A stretch of DNA of 64,000 bases from Gallaecimonas kandeliae. GTDB taxonomy: Bacteria; Pseudomonadota; Gammaproteobacteria; Enterobacterales; Gallaecimonadaceae. Below are positions 7,742 to 15,090 of the stretch, piece by piece. Under the pieces are notes generated by a model that saw nothing but the letters and a program-made list of their open reading frames with translations, was not told the origin of the DNA and did not search any database. The stretch covers positions 737,415 to 801,414 of the forward strand of contig NZ_CP118480.1 in the NCBI RefSeq assembly GCF_030450055.1, in the 5' to 3' direction. Every line of letters begins with the position of its first letter. Within the stretch, counting starts at the first letter, position 1. Made by a program: the position numbers and the translations under genes.

Positions 7742-8626
7742 TTAAGCGGCTTGCTCGTACTGTATCGGCGATACGTAATCGAGGCTACTGTGCAGCCGCA
7801 CCTTGTTGTAAAAATGCTGGATGTAATGGCCAACCTGCTGGCGCAGTGAATCGACAGTACCGAAGTGGCTGTCGTGGATCAGTTCGGCTTTTAGCGTCTT
7901 GAAGAACGACTCCACTTCCGCATTATCCGTACATTGCCCTGGGCGATTCATGCTGTGGCGTATGCCGTATTTCGTCAGCCATTTCTGCATGGCTTTGGCC
8001 CGGAACTCCACACCCCGGTCTGTGTGCAGTATCAGCCCTGGCTTGGGCTTGCGATGCTTTAGCGCTTTGTAGAGCGCCACCGTGGTCAGTTCGGCATTGA
8101 GGGTTTCATGCAGTGCCCAGCCGACGATTTTCCGTGACCACAGGTCCACTATTACGGCCAGAAACACATGCCGACGGCCAAAGCGGATGTAGGTGACGTC
8201 GCTGGACCATTGCTGGTTGGCGCCACTTGGCTTGGCCATGTCCAGACGATGATTGGGCAGCACTTTCAGCTCGGCACGGCGCTTATTCATGCGCCGGTAA
8301 ACCCGTTCAACACGGGCCTTGAGGCCAGCTTCACGCATCAACCTCGCCACCCGTTTTACGCCAACTCGGATGCCTTCCAGGCGCAGGGCGCGATGGATTT
8401 TAGGGCTGCCATAGCGTGACTTGGCCTGCGCAAACAGGCGGCGGACATCGACCAGTAAGGCCTGGTCCTGCTGCTGGCGTTGGCTCGGTTGGCGTTTGAG
8501 CCAGTCGTAGTAGCCGCTGCGCGACACCTTCAGCCTGGCGCACAGTGCCTTTACCGGGATTGGCCCTTGGTGCCGCTGGATGAAGCGATACCGTTGCGCC
8601 GTTCCTCCGCCTGGAAACGTTGCCAC
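7742..8626 (-). CDS. IS3-family transposase OrfB (DDE integrase domain, 294 aa)
   Basis: The integrase core is complete: first Asp in QQWSSDVTYIRFG, second in LHTDRGVEF, Glu in NAEVESFFKTLKAELI. The N-terminal part carries the HTH_21-like segment (CARLKVSRSGYYDWLKR). It begins at a GTG at 8626 directly at the A6G slippery site in orfA, so it is expected to be made as an OrfAB fusion by -1 frameshifting. It catalyses cut-out and insertion of the element. Confidence 0.9.
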   Translation of the reverse strand: MATFPGGGTAQRYRFIQRHQGPIPVKALCARLKVSRSGYYDWLKRQPSQRQQQDQALLVDVRRLFAQAKSRYGSPKIHRALRLEGIRVGVKRVARLMREAGLKARVERVYRRMNKRRAELKVLPNHRLDMAKPSGANQQWSSDVTYIRFGRRHVFLAVIVDLWSRKIVGWALHETLNAELTTVALYKALKHRKPKPGLILHTDRGVEFRAKAMQKWLTKYGIRHSMNRPGQCTDNAEVESFFKTLKAELIHDSHFGTVDSLRQQVGHYIQHFYNKVRLHSSLDYVSPIQYEQAA

Positions 8627-8913
8627 TTTTTTAGGATGTCGTTCTCCATCTCCAGTTCGGCAATGCGCTTCTTGAGCTGTTTGACTTCATCCTGCTCTTT
8701 GAGCTTGCCCTCGGGCTTGGACGTCTTGTTGGCCATGCCGTACTTACCTTCACGAAATTCCTTGCGCCAACGAGACAACATGAAGGGGTGAATGTCCAGC
8801 GCCTCGGCCACGTCCTTGACACTGCGATGGGACTCATGGCTCCACAGCACGGCCTTGACCTTGAACTCAAGGCTGTACTGCGGGGTCCGTTTTCCGGTCT
8901 TGTAAGCGGGCAT
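8551..8913 (-). CDS. IS3-family transposase OrfA (helix-turn-helix protein, 120 aa)
   Basis: A helix-turn-helix of the transposase_8 type (YSLEFKVKAVLW... VKDVAEALDIHPFMLSRWRKEF) precedes a leucine-zipper-like segment (VKQLKKRIAELEMENDILKKW). The AAAAAAG motif at 8632-8626 lies within the end of the zipper codons and allows the -1 shift into orfB, joining ...DILKK to V-ATFPGGG. If no shift occurs, OrfA ends at 8551. Confidence 0.88.
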   Translation of the reverse strand: MPAYKTGKRTPQYSLEFKVKAVLWSHESHRSVKDVAEALDIHPFMLSRWRKEFREGKYGMANKTSKPEGKLKEQDEVKQLKKRIAELEMENDILKKWQRFQAEERRNGIASSSGTKGQSR

Positions 8914-8997
8914 CGACTTCCTCTCAGTGAGTTAGCGATGCGTGTCCGTTAAAGCGGGTGAGGTCCACGAACGGCTTGAACCAATTGTTATGAGCCA

Positions 8998-9570
8998 TTA
9001 TGCACCTGTGCCCCATGAGAACAGAATGAAGTGGTTTGAAGCTTCGTACAAAAACTCCATCTCGTTCCACTCGTTTGCCAAAGCAATGACATTACAGTTC
9101 GGCAAGGGCGTCCAGGCCTCATGAGGGGCTGATAACTTCTCTCCATTTAAAAATACTCCCCAGCGATCAGGGTTGTACATTCGGCTAGAGTTGATTTTTT
9201 CTTTGATGCGAGAATGGATTGAAGATGTTATGTCTTCAATTTGAATTAATGCATCGCTATGTGACGTGTCTTGGGCTTTTTGGACTTCTGGTGTAAGCCA
9301 CTTGTTGGCTATTAACTTAAGGTCACTAGCGCTTGTCTCGTTCATGGGCCATTCCTCATAGAAATGAAGCGCATGATTTAAGAGTGTAAAAAATGCTACG
9401 GCCTCATTTGGAACTTCATTTTTGCTGCAGGCAAATAAGTTTACCGAGCACAGACCCTCGTCTGCGGTTCTGAATTCCAAAATATCGACACTGACTCGTA
9501 GCGACTGAGCAAGCGCATTGCTAAGAAAGCTTTCAGAGTGGCTCAGTTCGATAAGGTGGGCTGCATTCAT
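8998..9570 (-). CDS. Hypothetical protein, probable gene cassette (190 aa)
   Basis: A soluble acidic protein with no signal peptide, membrane segment or family I recognise; notable segments are LLNHALHFYEEWPMNE and NPDRWGVFLNGEKL. Its ATG is 10 nt after a GTTATAA sequence and its TAA stop is 4 nt before the TCATAAC of an attC-like site, so it fits a one-gene integron cassette. AT-rich compared with host genes. Function unknown. Confidence 0.65.
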   Translation of the reverse strand: MNAAHLIELSHSESFLSNALAQSLRVSVDILEFRTADEGLCSVNLFACSKNEVPNEAVAFFTLLNHALHFYEEWPMNETSASDLKLIANKWLTPEVQKAQDTSHSDALIQIEDITSSIHSRIKEKINSSRMYNPDRWGVFLNGEKLSAPHEAWTPLPNCNVIALANEWNEMEFLYEASNHFILFSWGTGA

Positions 9571-9579
9571 GCTTCTGGC

Positions 9580-9719
9580 TTATAACAGTGTAATAGTGCG
9601 CATGCTCGCTTTGTCTCATTAGACCAGCACCATAAACTTCAAGCAAGGTACTGATCTCCCATTACATTTCTCTATTGTCATAATATGTCCAAGGATGAAA
9701 ACGAGCATGCGCGTTATCA
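9580..9719. repeat. Paired 11-bp inverted repeat upstream of the first cassette
   Basis: GCGCATGCTCG (9598-9608) and CGAGCATGCGC (9702-9712) are perfect inverted repeats 93 bp apart. Outside them sit TTATAAC (9580-9586) and GTTATCA (9713-9719), which are R-box-like and also roughly complementary. It could be a long attC variant or the end of the array, but the spacing on the two arms is unequal, so the identity is open. Confidence 0.35.
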
Positions 9720-9994
9720 TTCCATCCCCGGCTCGACTATCTACTCATCGGATCACGATAAAACCCGCCGCATGAACCACTTGCTACTGGTTGGAGGTGT
9801 GAAAACGCGCATTGGTCGGGAAGGATAGTACGCATCCGCCTGCCTACAATGCCGTTCATACTGTATGCCCATCCATAAAACCTGAAGGGAGCTGGCCGCT
9901 GTCCAACGGCCAACCGTGGCAAGCCGTCTTGACTTAGCCAAAAGGGCGGATGATATGCCATGCGGCATGGCTTATTGCTTGCCGGGTCCCGCCC

Positions 9995-10225
9995 CGGCGG
10001 GCGGGATACTTTGTTTTCGCACAAAGTCAGCGGGGCTGCCCATCCAAAGGCACCGCCCCTGGCGTTACGCGATGTCCTTACCTCTGGTCGCTCGGAGGCC
10101 ACCGGCTCATACGCGCTCCCGGCACGTATTCGCCTGCACCTGGGCGGCCCCCTGCCGTCCTGTCTCGGCTGGCCTTTCACTCCCGGCGGTAAGGCGCTCC
10201 ACTTAAAAGGGGCTCCGGGGTCTCA
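9995..10225 (-). repeat. Mosaic intergenic repeat, copy A (3' module, reverse)
   Basis: Read on the plus strand this copy has CTCTGGTCGCT, then CTCATACGCG, CACGTATTCGCCTG and CACTTAAAAGGGGC in order. The reverse complement of 15955-16190 contains the matching CTCGTACGCG, CACGTACTCGCCTG and CACTTAAAGGGGC in the same order, and the reverse complement of copy B shares CTCTGGTCGCT and CACGTATTC. It begins with a hairpin-like ACTTTG...CAAAGT. Confidence 0.6.
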
Positions 10226-10385
10226 CCTGCCAGCTCGGTTAGCTGTACTGGGCTCTTGTTTCTTCCTTGCGTTGTGCAGAAGCACGAACGGAGTTGCGGG
10301 ACCTCAGGCCAGAAGCTTAAGCCAATGGTGATGGCGCTTTCGCCCCGTTAAGCGCAGCGCTGAGGCGCCGGGAGCGTGAGCTGGC

Positions 10386-10640
10386 GCGACAAATTTGCCG
10401 GGAGCAAATTTGAACATCGGAACCTGCGACGATGGCCCGTTAGGGCGAGGACCAGGAAGGTCCGAGTAACTAGGGACGCCGAGCGAGCGGAATACGTGGT
10501 TGGACCCGCGTATGCAGCGGTCAGCGGCAAGCGACCAGAGGCGAAGAACAAGCGCAGCGTGGGGCCGGGTTTTGGGTACTTTTGCCGCAAAAGTACCGCG
10601 CCAGCGGGGCGCCCCCCGCAAACAAAAAGCCGTGCCGCAG
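10386..10640 (+). repeat. Mosaic intergenic repeat, copy B (5' and 3' modules)
   Basis: The 5' module contains TTGAACATCGGAACCTGCGA and then GATGGCCCGT (about 10410-10440); the 3' module contains GAATACGTGG, CGCGTATGCAG and CAAGCGACCAGAG and ends in the palindrome GGTACTTTTGCCGCAAAAGT at about 10577-10596. It links the modules found separately in copies A, C and D. Confidence 0.6.
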
Positions 10641-10699
10641 GCACCATCAAGACACGCTACCGCCCTTGAGATGACGGGCCTCCACTCCCTAACAGTCCT

Positions 10700-10965
10700 T
10701 GTTGTCTGACTCCCTGGACAAGTTCCTCAACAGATCCCGACTTATGACCCATCCCTGGTGGGCCTTCCGGCTCGGCCATCCGGTGATACTCAGACCTTCC
10801 ATGGTCTTCACCCTACGGGCCATCGTCGCAAGCTCCGATGTTCAAGCCTCGGCGGCCCCAACCGTTCCAGACGATTTTGTCGCGTAAAACTGCGCGAAAG
10901 CAGTGCTTCCGCTTCGAGTTTTACCCCTCCCTGGCGGTCCTCAGCTTAAAACGGTTCACGGGCCT
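10700..10965 (-). repeat. Mosaic intergenic repeat, copy D (5' module, reverse)
   Basis: On the minus strand it reads CTTGAACATCGGAGCTTGCG then ACGATGGCCCGTAGGGTGAA (10848-10809), nearly the same as copy B in inverted orientation, followed by a GGAAGGTCTGAGTA segment also shared with B. Copies B and D thus form a large imperfect inverted repeat. Confidence 0.6.
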
Positions 10966-11103
10966 ATTCTTCACGCTCTTACCCTGACTAGTCCATAGAG
11001 GAAGGCTTCAGCTTGCTGCCGTCGACCGCAGCGGTACAGCAGATGCGTCGACTCACCGAGGCTCATATTTCCCTCACATTTATCTGCCATCCTGCCTGGT
11101 GAA

Positions 11104-11122
11104 TAGCGGTGCCAAACCGCTA
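11104..11122. promoter_or_regulatory. 7-bp perfect inverted repeat upstream of the lipoprotein gene
   Basis: TAGCGGT (11104-11110) and ACCGCTA (11116-11122) flank 5 nt and lie about 35 nt before the start codon. It may be an operator, perhaps for the response regulator two genes downstream, or part of the mRNA leader. Only position and symmetry support this. Confidence 0.3.
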
Positions 11123-11157
11123 CAGTCTCGCCACAACAATAACGAGCGGTATCTGCC

Positions 11158-13527
11158 ATGAAGGGTCGTAACGGGTTTATTCTGGTTCTTGTCTTGCTCC
11201 TGACGGCATGCGGTGGCGGGGGCTCCGGCCAAACGGCCCCGACGGCCTCCGACCCTTCCGGGGGCAGTACCGGGACAGGTTCAGGCGGCGGCTCCACAGG
11301 CGGCTCCGGCGGCAGCACGAACCTTCCGCCAACCATCACAGGCACGCCGGCGTTTGCCCAGGCCGACTCCCTCTTCACCTTCACACCGACCGTGGTCGAC
11401 CCGGAAGGGGATGCGCTGACCTTTTCCGCCGCCAACCTGCCCGGCTGGCTCGCTTTCGACACCGCCAGCGGCCAGTTCTCCGGCACGCCCACCGCAGCCG
11501 ACCAGGGCGTCTACACCGATATCAGCTTCACCGTCAGTGACGGCACCAATACCGTCACCACCAAGTACAGCATCGTCACCGCCACCAATGCTCTCGAAGA
11601 GGCCGTCCTGACCGGGGATCACCGCTTCGAAACGGACGAAAGCGTCTATGTGCAGGCGCTGTACGACGCCATCGACACCGGCGTTGCCAGCAGCGGCTAT
11701 GGCGCCAACGAACTGGCGGTCAAGACGCTGGTGAAAAACCTCGAGAATGACACCTTCAGCTTCGATCTGGTCTCGGCCTGCTACGGCATTGGCCGCGACG
11801 GCAACAGCTGTACCGATGCCACTTACCGCAGCGAATTCGGCAACACTGTCAGCTGGTTGAAAACGATTTTCGACGGCTACGATACCGCCAAATACGACCT
11901 GTTCGCCCATGCCGACGCACCGCGCTACCAGAAGCTGGTGCTGTTGCTGGCCGACCATATCCGCTCGACCATCAGCCTGCCGGTATCGATCGGCAACCAG
12001 CACGACTTCCTGCGTGCCGAGTTCGCCGACCATCTGGTGCATGTCTACCGTGACATCAACCCCGCCCAGCCCGACCTCGGCAACTTCAGCCGCTCGGACT
12101 TCAGCGCCATCACGCCCAGCAGCGCCGACGTCAATATCAGCAGCCGCAAGCCGTTCCGCGCAGCCGGCGTCTACGCCCTGCCCGGGCAAACCCTGGAGAT
12201 CACCCGCCACGACGCCGCCCCGGTGACGGTGAAAATCGGTATCAACTCGGTGCGCTCCCTCGCCGTGCGCGAATTCGCCACCCTTGATCGCGCCGGCAAG
12301 CGCGGCTACAACCGTCCCAAGTACCTGCAGTCTCCGTGGATCGAGATCGATCCCGGCGAAACCATTCGCATCACGTCCCCCTACGGCGGTCCGGTAGAAG
12401 TCTCGTTCGACAGCAACGACCAGCCGGTGGCCCTGACGTTCAGCCATATTGGCCACCATCCCTTCTGGAGCGGCCCGGCCGATACCGCCACCTTCCTCGC
12501 CGCCCTGGCCGCAGATCAGTACGACTGGGCCGAATTCGTGACCCCGGATTTCGAACTGCATACGCCGACCAATTACATGCAGGTCACCCTGGGTAAACCC
12601 TGGACCGGCGACCCGGATACCCTGTACGACAGGATCGTCAACAGCTACCTGTACTACCCGCTGATGCTGGCCGGCTACCAGGACGAGCGCATCGGCACCA
12701 TCGCCGAGGTACAGACCTTTGCCGGCAACAACGGCCTGACGGTGACACCTTTCGACCGGGTGCAGCACCTGAACGCCGATCAGGCCGCGTGCAGTTCCGC
12801 CTGTGGCGGCCCTCTCATCGACCTTGATGCCTCATTCGACCCCTACGGCGTCACCACCGATATTCATGAGCTGGGGCATTCGATTGAACCGGAGCGCCGC
12901 TTCGCCGGGTCGTACCTGCACGCCACCACGGATCTGTACGGCAACTACACCGAGTACCGCACCCGGGACAGCGGCGTGGGCGCCGTCTATGGTTGCTACT
13001 CCTACGACTACCAGGGCCTGTTCAATCTGGTCCAGGCCAGCCGCGGCGACGCCGACCCCGGTGCCACCATGCGCGCGGATATCCAGTCCAATGACGTGCA
13101 TGGCCTGATGGTGTTCCAGCAGCTGATGGCCATGGCACAGAACGAAGGCACCCTGGCGGATGGTTGGGACATGCTGCCGGAATGGCAGATCGTCGAGCGT
13201 GAATACGACGGCGCCGTCACCTCTGATGCGCTGTGGGCAGAAAAGGCTGCGGCACTGGGGTTCGGCACCCTGTCACGCAGCGATGCCGCCGCCCTTTCCG
13301 ACAACGACCTGCTGCTGATCATGCTGTCGAAAGTCGAGAACCGGGATCTGTCGGCGTGGCTGGAAATTTGGGGAGTTCAGCTCAGTGATACGGCGAAGAC
13401 GCTGGTCGGCTCTCTGGGTTATGCGGAGGCGCCGCTGGTGTACTACGCCCTGAGCAACCAGCAATCGTGCGATACCTTCGCCGCCCCCAGCGTCGCCATC
13501 GATGGGGTATCGGCCTGGCCCTTGTAG
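11158..13527 (+). CDS. Lipoprotein metallopeptidase, ImpA/M60-like (gluzincin, 789 aa)
   Basis: A lipoprotein signal (LLLTAC, Cys18) is followed by a Gly/Ser/Thr-rich tether (19-55), a cadherin/Ig-like He_PIG domain (about 56-138; VDPEGDALTFSAANLPGWL, FSGTPTAADQG) and a large catalytic region. A zinc motif HELGH is at 570-574 with a conserved-looking EPERRF after it. The segment FRAAGVYALPGQTLEITRHD resembles the beta-sandwich before the catalytic domain in M60-like/enhancin and Pseudomonas ImpA (M88) enzymes, which cut O-glycosylated mucin-type proteins. It is therefore a surface or secreted glycoprotease candidate. Followed by a two-component pair on the same strand. Codon use (C-ending, less Leu-CTG-G rich than neighbours) and flanking repeats suggest acquisition. 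Confidence 0.75.
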   Translation: MKGRNGFILVLVLLLTACGGGGSGQTAPTASDPSGGSTGTGSGGGSTGGSGGSTNLPPTITGTPAFAQADSLFTFTPTVVDPEGDALTFSAANLPGWLAFDTASGQFSGTPTAADQGVYTDISFTVSDGTNTVTTKYSIVTATNALEEAVLTGDHRFETDESVYVQALYDAIDTGVASSGYGANELAVKTLVKNLENDTFSFDLVSACYGIGRDGNSCTDATYRSEFGNTVSWLKTIFDGYDTAKYDLFAHADAPRYQKLVLLLADHIRSTISLPVSIGNQHDFLRAEFADHLVHVYRDINPAQPDLGNFSRSDFSAITPSSADVNISSRKPFRAAGVYALPGQTLEITRHDAAPVTVKIGINSVRSLAVREFATLDRAGKRGYNRPKYLQSPWIEIDPGETIRITSPYGGPVEVSFDSNDQPVALTFSHIGHHPFWSGPADTATFLAALAADQYDWAEFVTPDFELHTPTNYMQVTLGKPWTGDPDTLYDRIVNSYLYYPLMLAGYQDERIGTIAEVQTFAGNNGLTVTPFDRVQHLNADQAACSSACGGPLIDLDASFDPYGVTTDIHELGHSIEPERRFAGSYLHATTDLYGNYTEYRTRDSGVGAVYGCYSYDYQGLFNLVQASRGDADPGATMRADIQSNDVHGLMVFQQLMAMAQNEGTLADGWDMLPEWQIVEREYDGAVTSDALWAEKAAALGFGTLSRSDAAALSDNDLLLIMLSKVENRDLSAWLEIWGVQLSDTAKTLVGSLGYAEAPLVYYALSNQQSCDTFAAPSVAIDGVSAWPL

Positions 13528-13550
13528 TGGGTGGCATCCACTACAAGGGC
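13518..13550 (+). terminator. 13-bp perfect hairpin spanning the lipoprotein stop codon
   Basis: GCCCTTGTAGTGG (13518-13530) and CCACTACAAGGGC (13538-13550) form a perfect stem with a 7-nt loop; the TAG stop at 13525-13527 is inside the stem. No T-run follows, so it is either a Rho-assisted end, an mRNA-protecting structure or a DNA palindrome. Confidence 0.45.
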
Positions 13551-13581
13551 GGGCGGGGTCATCGAAATCGTGTTTGCCGCT

Positions 13582-13716
13582 TTACTTCGAGCCGAACACC
13601 AGCACGGGATGTTGAGCGATTTTCGCTACCAGCAAGGTGTTGCGGCCCGCGCCAATGCCGAAGGGAACCTTCATGGTGGGTGCCGATGGCATGGCGTCCT
13701 CGACGTTATCCCGATG
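13582..13716 (-). pseudogene. Possible 3' remnant of a foreign gene (44 codons)
   Basis: The minus strand is open from a TGA to TAA and encodes a protein-like tail: MPSAPTMKVPFGIGAG followed by RNTLLVAKIAQHPVLVFGSK. The composition looks like a genuine C-terminus, but there is no upstream part or ribosome site. I cannot name the family. It could equally be chance. Confidence 0.3.
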
Positions 13717-13812
13717 TCATCCTTGGCCCCCTTGTTGGTATATTCCATATTGAATCGCCGGACAGGGAGAGGGCCGGCATTGGCGGCCCCGGCCAGGCAG
13801 GCGCGGCCAGAC

Positions 13813-15090
13813 ATGACAGAACAAACCACTATGCGCTCCCCCGACTCACAGGCCAGGCCCCACCCCGCAGTCACTGACGGCCCGGTCCGGCAGACAATAC
13901 TGTCCGGGCAAAGCATTTCGTCAGTTCAGACGAAAGCGACCCAGGCTCTGGCCATTGCCACCATCGTCCTGATCACGCCCTTTGCGGTAAACAATTTCGT
14001 TCAGGGGCGAACCCTGGTCGGTGTGCTCTCGGTGGTGATTGGTGTGATCCTTGGCATCAACGCCTGGACTGCCGGGCGCGGACGTCATTACCCGGCGATC
14101 ACCCTGTTCGTACTGATCCCTGCCATAGTGGCGTTTTTTGTTACCGCCTTTCTGCGCCAGGGGCTGGTCGCCGCCTTCTGGTGTTATCCGGCCGTATTGG
14201 CTTTTTACTTCATGCTGAGTGAACGCCAGGCGTGGGGCGCCAACCTGATCCTGCTATGTGCCATGCTCCCCAGTGCCTGGCTGCTGATCGAGCCCGGCCT
14301 CGCCATTCGCTTTACCGTGACGCTGATCGCGGTCAGCCTTTTCTCCGCCATTTTCATGCGCATCGTCAGTGTCCAGCAGCAGCAATTATCACAACGCGAA
14401 CAGCTCCGCCGTGAGGGTATGGCCAGCGTGTCACACGAGCTGCGCACGCCACTGGCCATGCTACTGGCCCAGGCGGAAGCCATGCGCGAAGGGATACGGC
14501 CACGTGATGACGCCCAGTTTGAAAAACTGTCGCGCTCCATGGAGCACCTCAACGGCCTAGTCGACGATCTTTACCAACTCACCCTGGCCGACGCCGGCGC
14601 CTTGCATTGCGGCAGCGAACCGGTCAACTGGACAGATACAGTGTTCGAATCGATTGAGGCCAGCCGCGAACAATTCCGGGAAAAAGCGCTGGCGCTGCAG
14701 GTCAATCTCGAAGACAAGGTCATGGTGCTCGGTGATGAAAAACGCCTGCGCCAGACCCTGGACAACCTGCTCGGTAATTGCCTTCGCTACTGTCCTGCCG
14801 GCTGCAGTGTGAATATTTCCCTGACCACCACCAGCCGGCAGGCACGTCTTGTCGTCAGCGACGACGGTCCCGGCGTCGATGACCAGATCAAAGACATGCT
14901 GTTTGACCGCTTCTACCGTGCCGAGGCGTCGAGAAGCCGCAAATCCGGCGGCGCCGGCCTGGGCCTGTCGCTGGTCAAGGCCTTCACGGAAGCCCAGGGC
15001 GGCAGCGTCGAAGCGGTTCGCGCCATGGAGGGCGGCCTCGAGATCCGGCTCACCTTACCCCTACACCGGCATGCGGGAGTACTGTCATGA
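13813..15090 (+). CDS. Membrane sensor histidine kinase (425 aa)
   Basis: Five or six hydrophobic helices fill about residues 38-185 with no large periplasmic domain, so sensing is probably within or at the membrane. The H-box is SVSHELRTP with phospho-acceptor His208; the ATP-binding domain has the N-box around LDNLLGNCLRYC, the G1 box DDGPGVD (350-356), F-box LFDRFYR and G2 box GGAGLGLSL. The start is uncertain: the frame is open upstream to 13531, but that part overlaps a hairpin and has no family resemblance. Its stop overlaps the regulator start (ATGA), so the two are translationally coupled. The signal is unknown. Confidence 0.85.
   Translation: MTEQTTMRSPDSQARPHPAVTDGPVRQTILSGQSISSVQTKATQALAIATIVLITPFAVNNFVQGRTLVGVLSVVIGVILGINAWTAGRGRHYPAITLFVLIPAIVAFFVTAFLRQGLVAAFWCYPAVLAFYFMLSERQAWGANLILLCAMLPSAWLLIEPGLAIRFTVTLIAVSLFSAIFMRIVSVQQQQLSQREQLRREGMASVSHELRTPLAMLLAQAEAMREGIRPRDDAQFEKLSRSMEHLNGLVDDLYQLTLADAGALHCGSEPVNWTDTVFESIEASREQFREKALALQVNLEDKVMVLGDEKRLRQTLDNLLGNCLRYCPAGCSVNISLTTTSRQARLVVSDDGPGVDDQIKDMLFDRFYRAEASRSRKSGGAGLGLSLVKAFTEAQGGSVEAVRAMEGGLEIRLTLPLHRHAGVLS

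Larger units (their letters stand above)
7707..8967 (-). mobile_element. IS3-family insertion sequence, about 1.25 kb
   Basis: Two overlapping frames (orfA, orfB) lie between imperfect inverted ends. The best-matching core, TCACCCG...GGACACGC, runs inward from 7713 and 8961 and agrees at 18 of 22 positions; both ends also carry TG six bases further out (7707, 8967), as IS3 ends usually do. I saw no convincing target-site duplication, so the outer limits are uncertain by a few bases. It is inserted within an attC-like site. Both frames look intact. Confidence 0.8.
7674..8993 (-). repeat. attC-like site split by an IS3-family element
   Basis: On the minus strand, 8993-8968 reads TCATAAC, AATTGG, TTCAAGC, CGTTCG: an R'' box, a 6-nt spacer and an L'' box very like those of aadA-type attC sites. 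The other half, ending GGGCGCTATGT at 7674, lies beyond the IS. Joined, they would give a site of about 60-70 bp between the 190-aa cassette and the GNAT cassette. The R' box is imperfect (GCTATGT). Confidence 0.55.
9720..11157. other. Non-coding region with mosaic repeats
   Basis: About 1.4 kb carry no convincing gene: open frames occur on both strands but lack ribosome sites, recognisable domains or consistent start regions. The region holds three related repeat segments (entered separately) and, near the right end, the upstream region of the lipoprotein gene. From 9737 to about 9990 I see nothing identifiable. No tRNA or integrase was seen. Confidence 0.55.

Noticed and set aside
7707..8967. 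IS110/IS1111-attC element, which is known to target attC sites
   Set aside because: The transposase has OrfA/OrfB and DDE motifs of the IS3 family and inverted ends; IS110 elements have a DEDD enzyme in one frame.
9737..10650. Several open frames over both strands of the 9.7-10.65 kb region
   Set aside because: They overlap diverged non-coding repeat copies, have no domain or good start, and shift frame between copies.
13531..13812. N-terminal extension of the histidine kinase
   Set aside because: The extra 94 codons begin inside a hairpin, resemble no kinase N-terminus, and lie opposite a possible gene remnant; the start is placed later.
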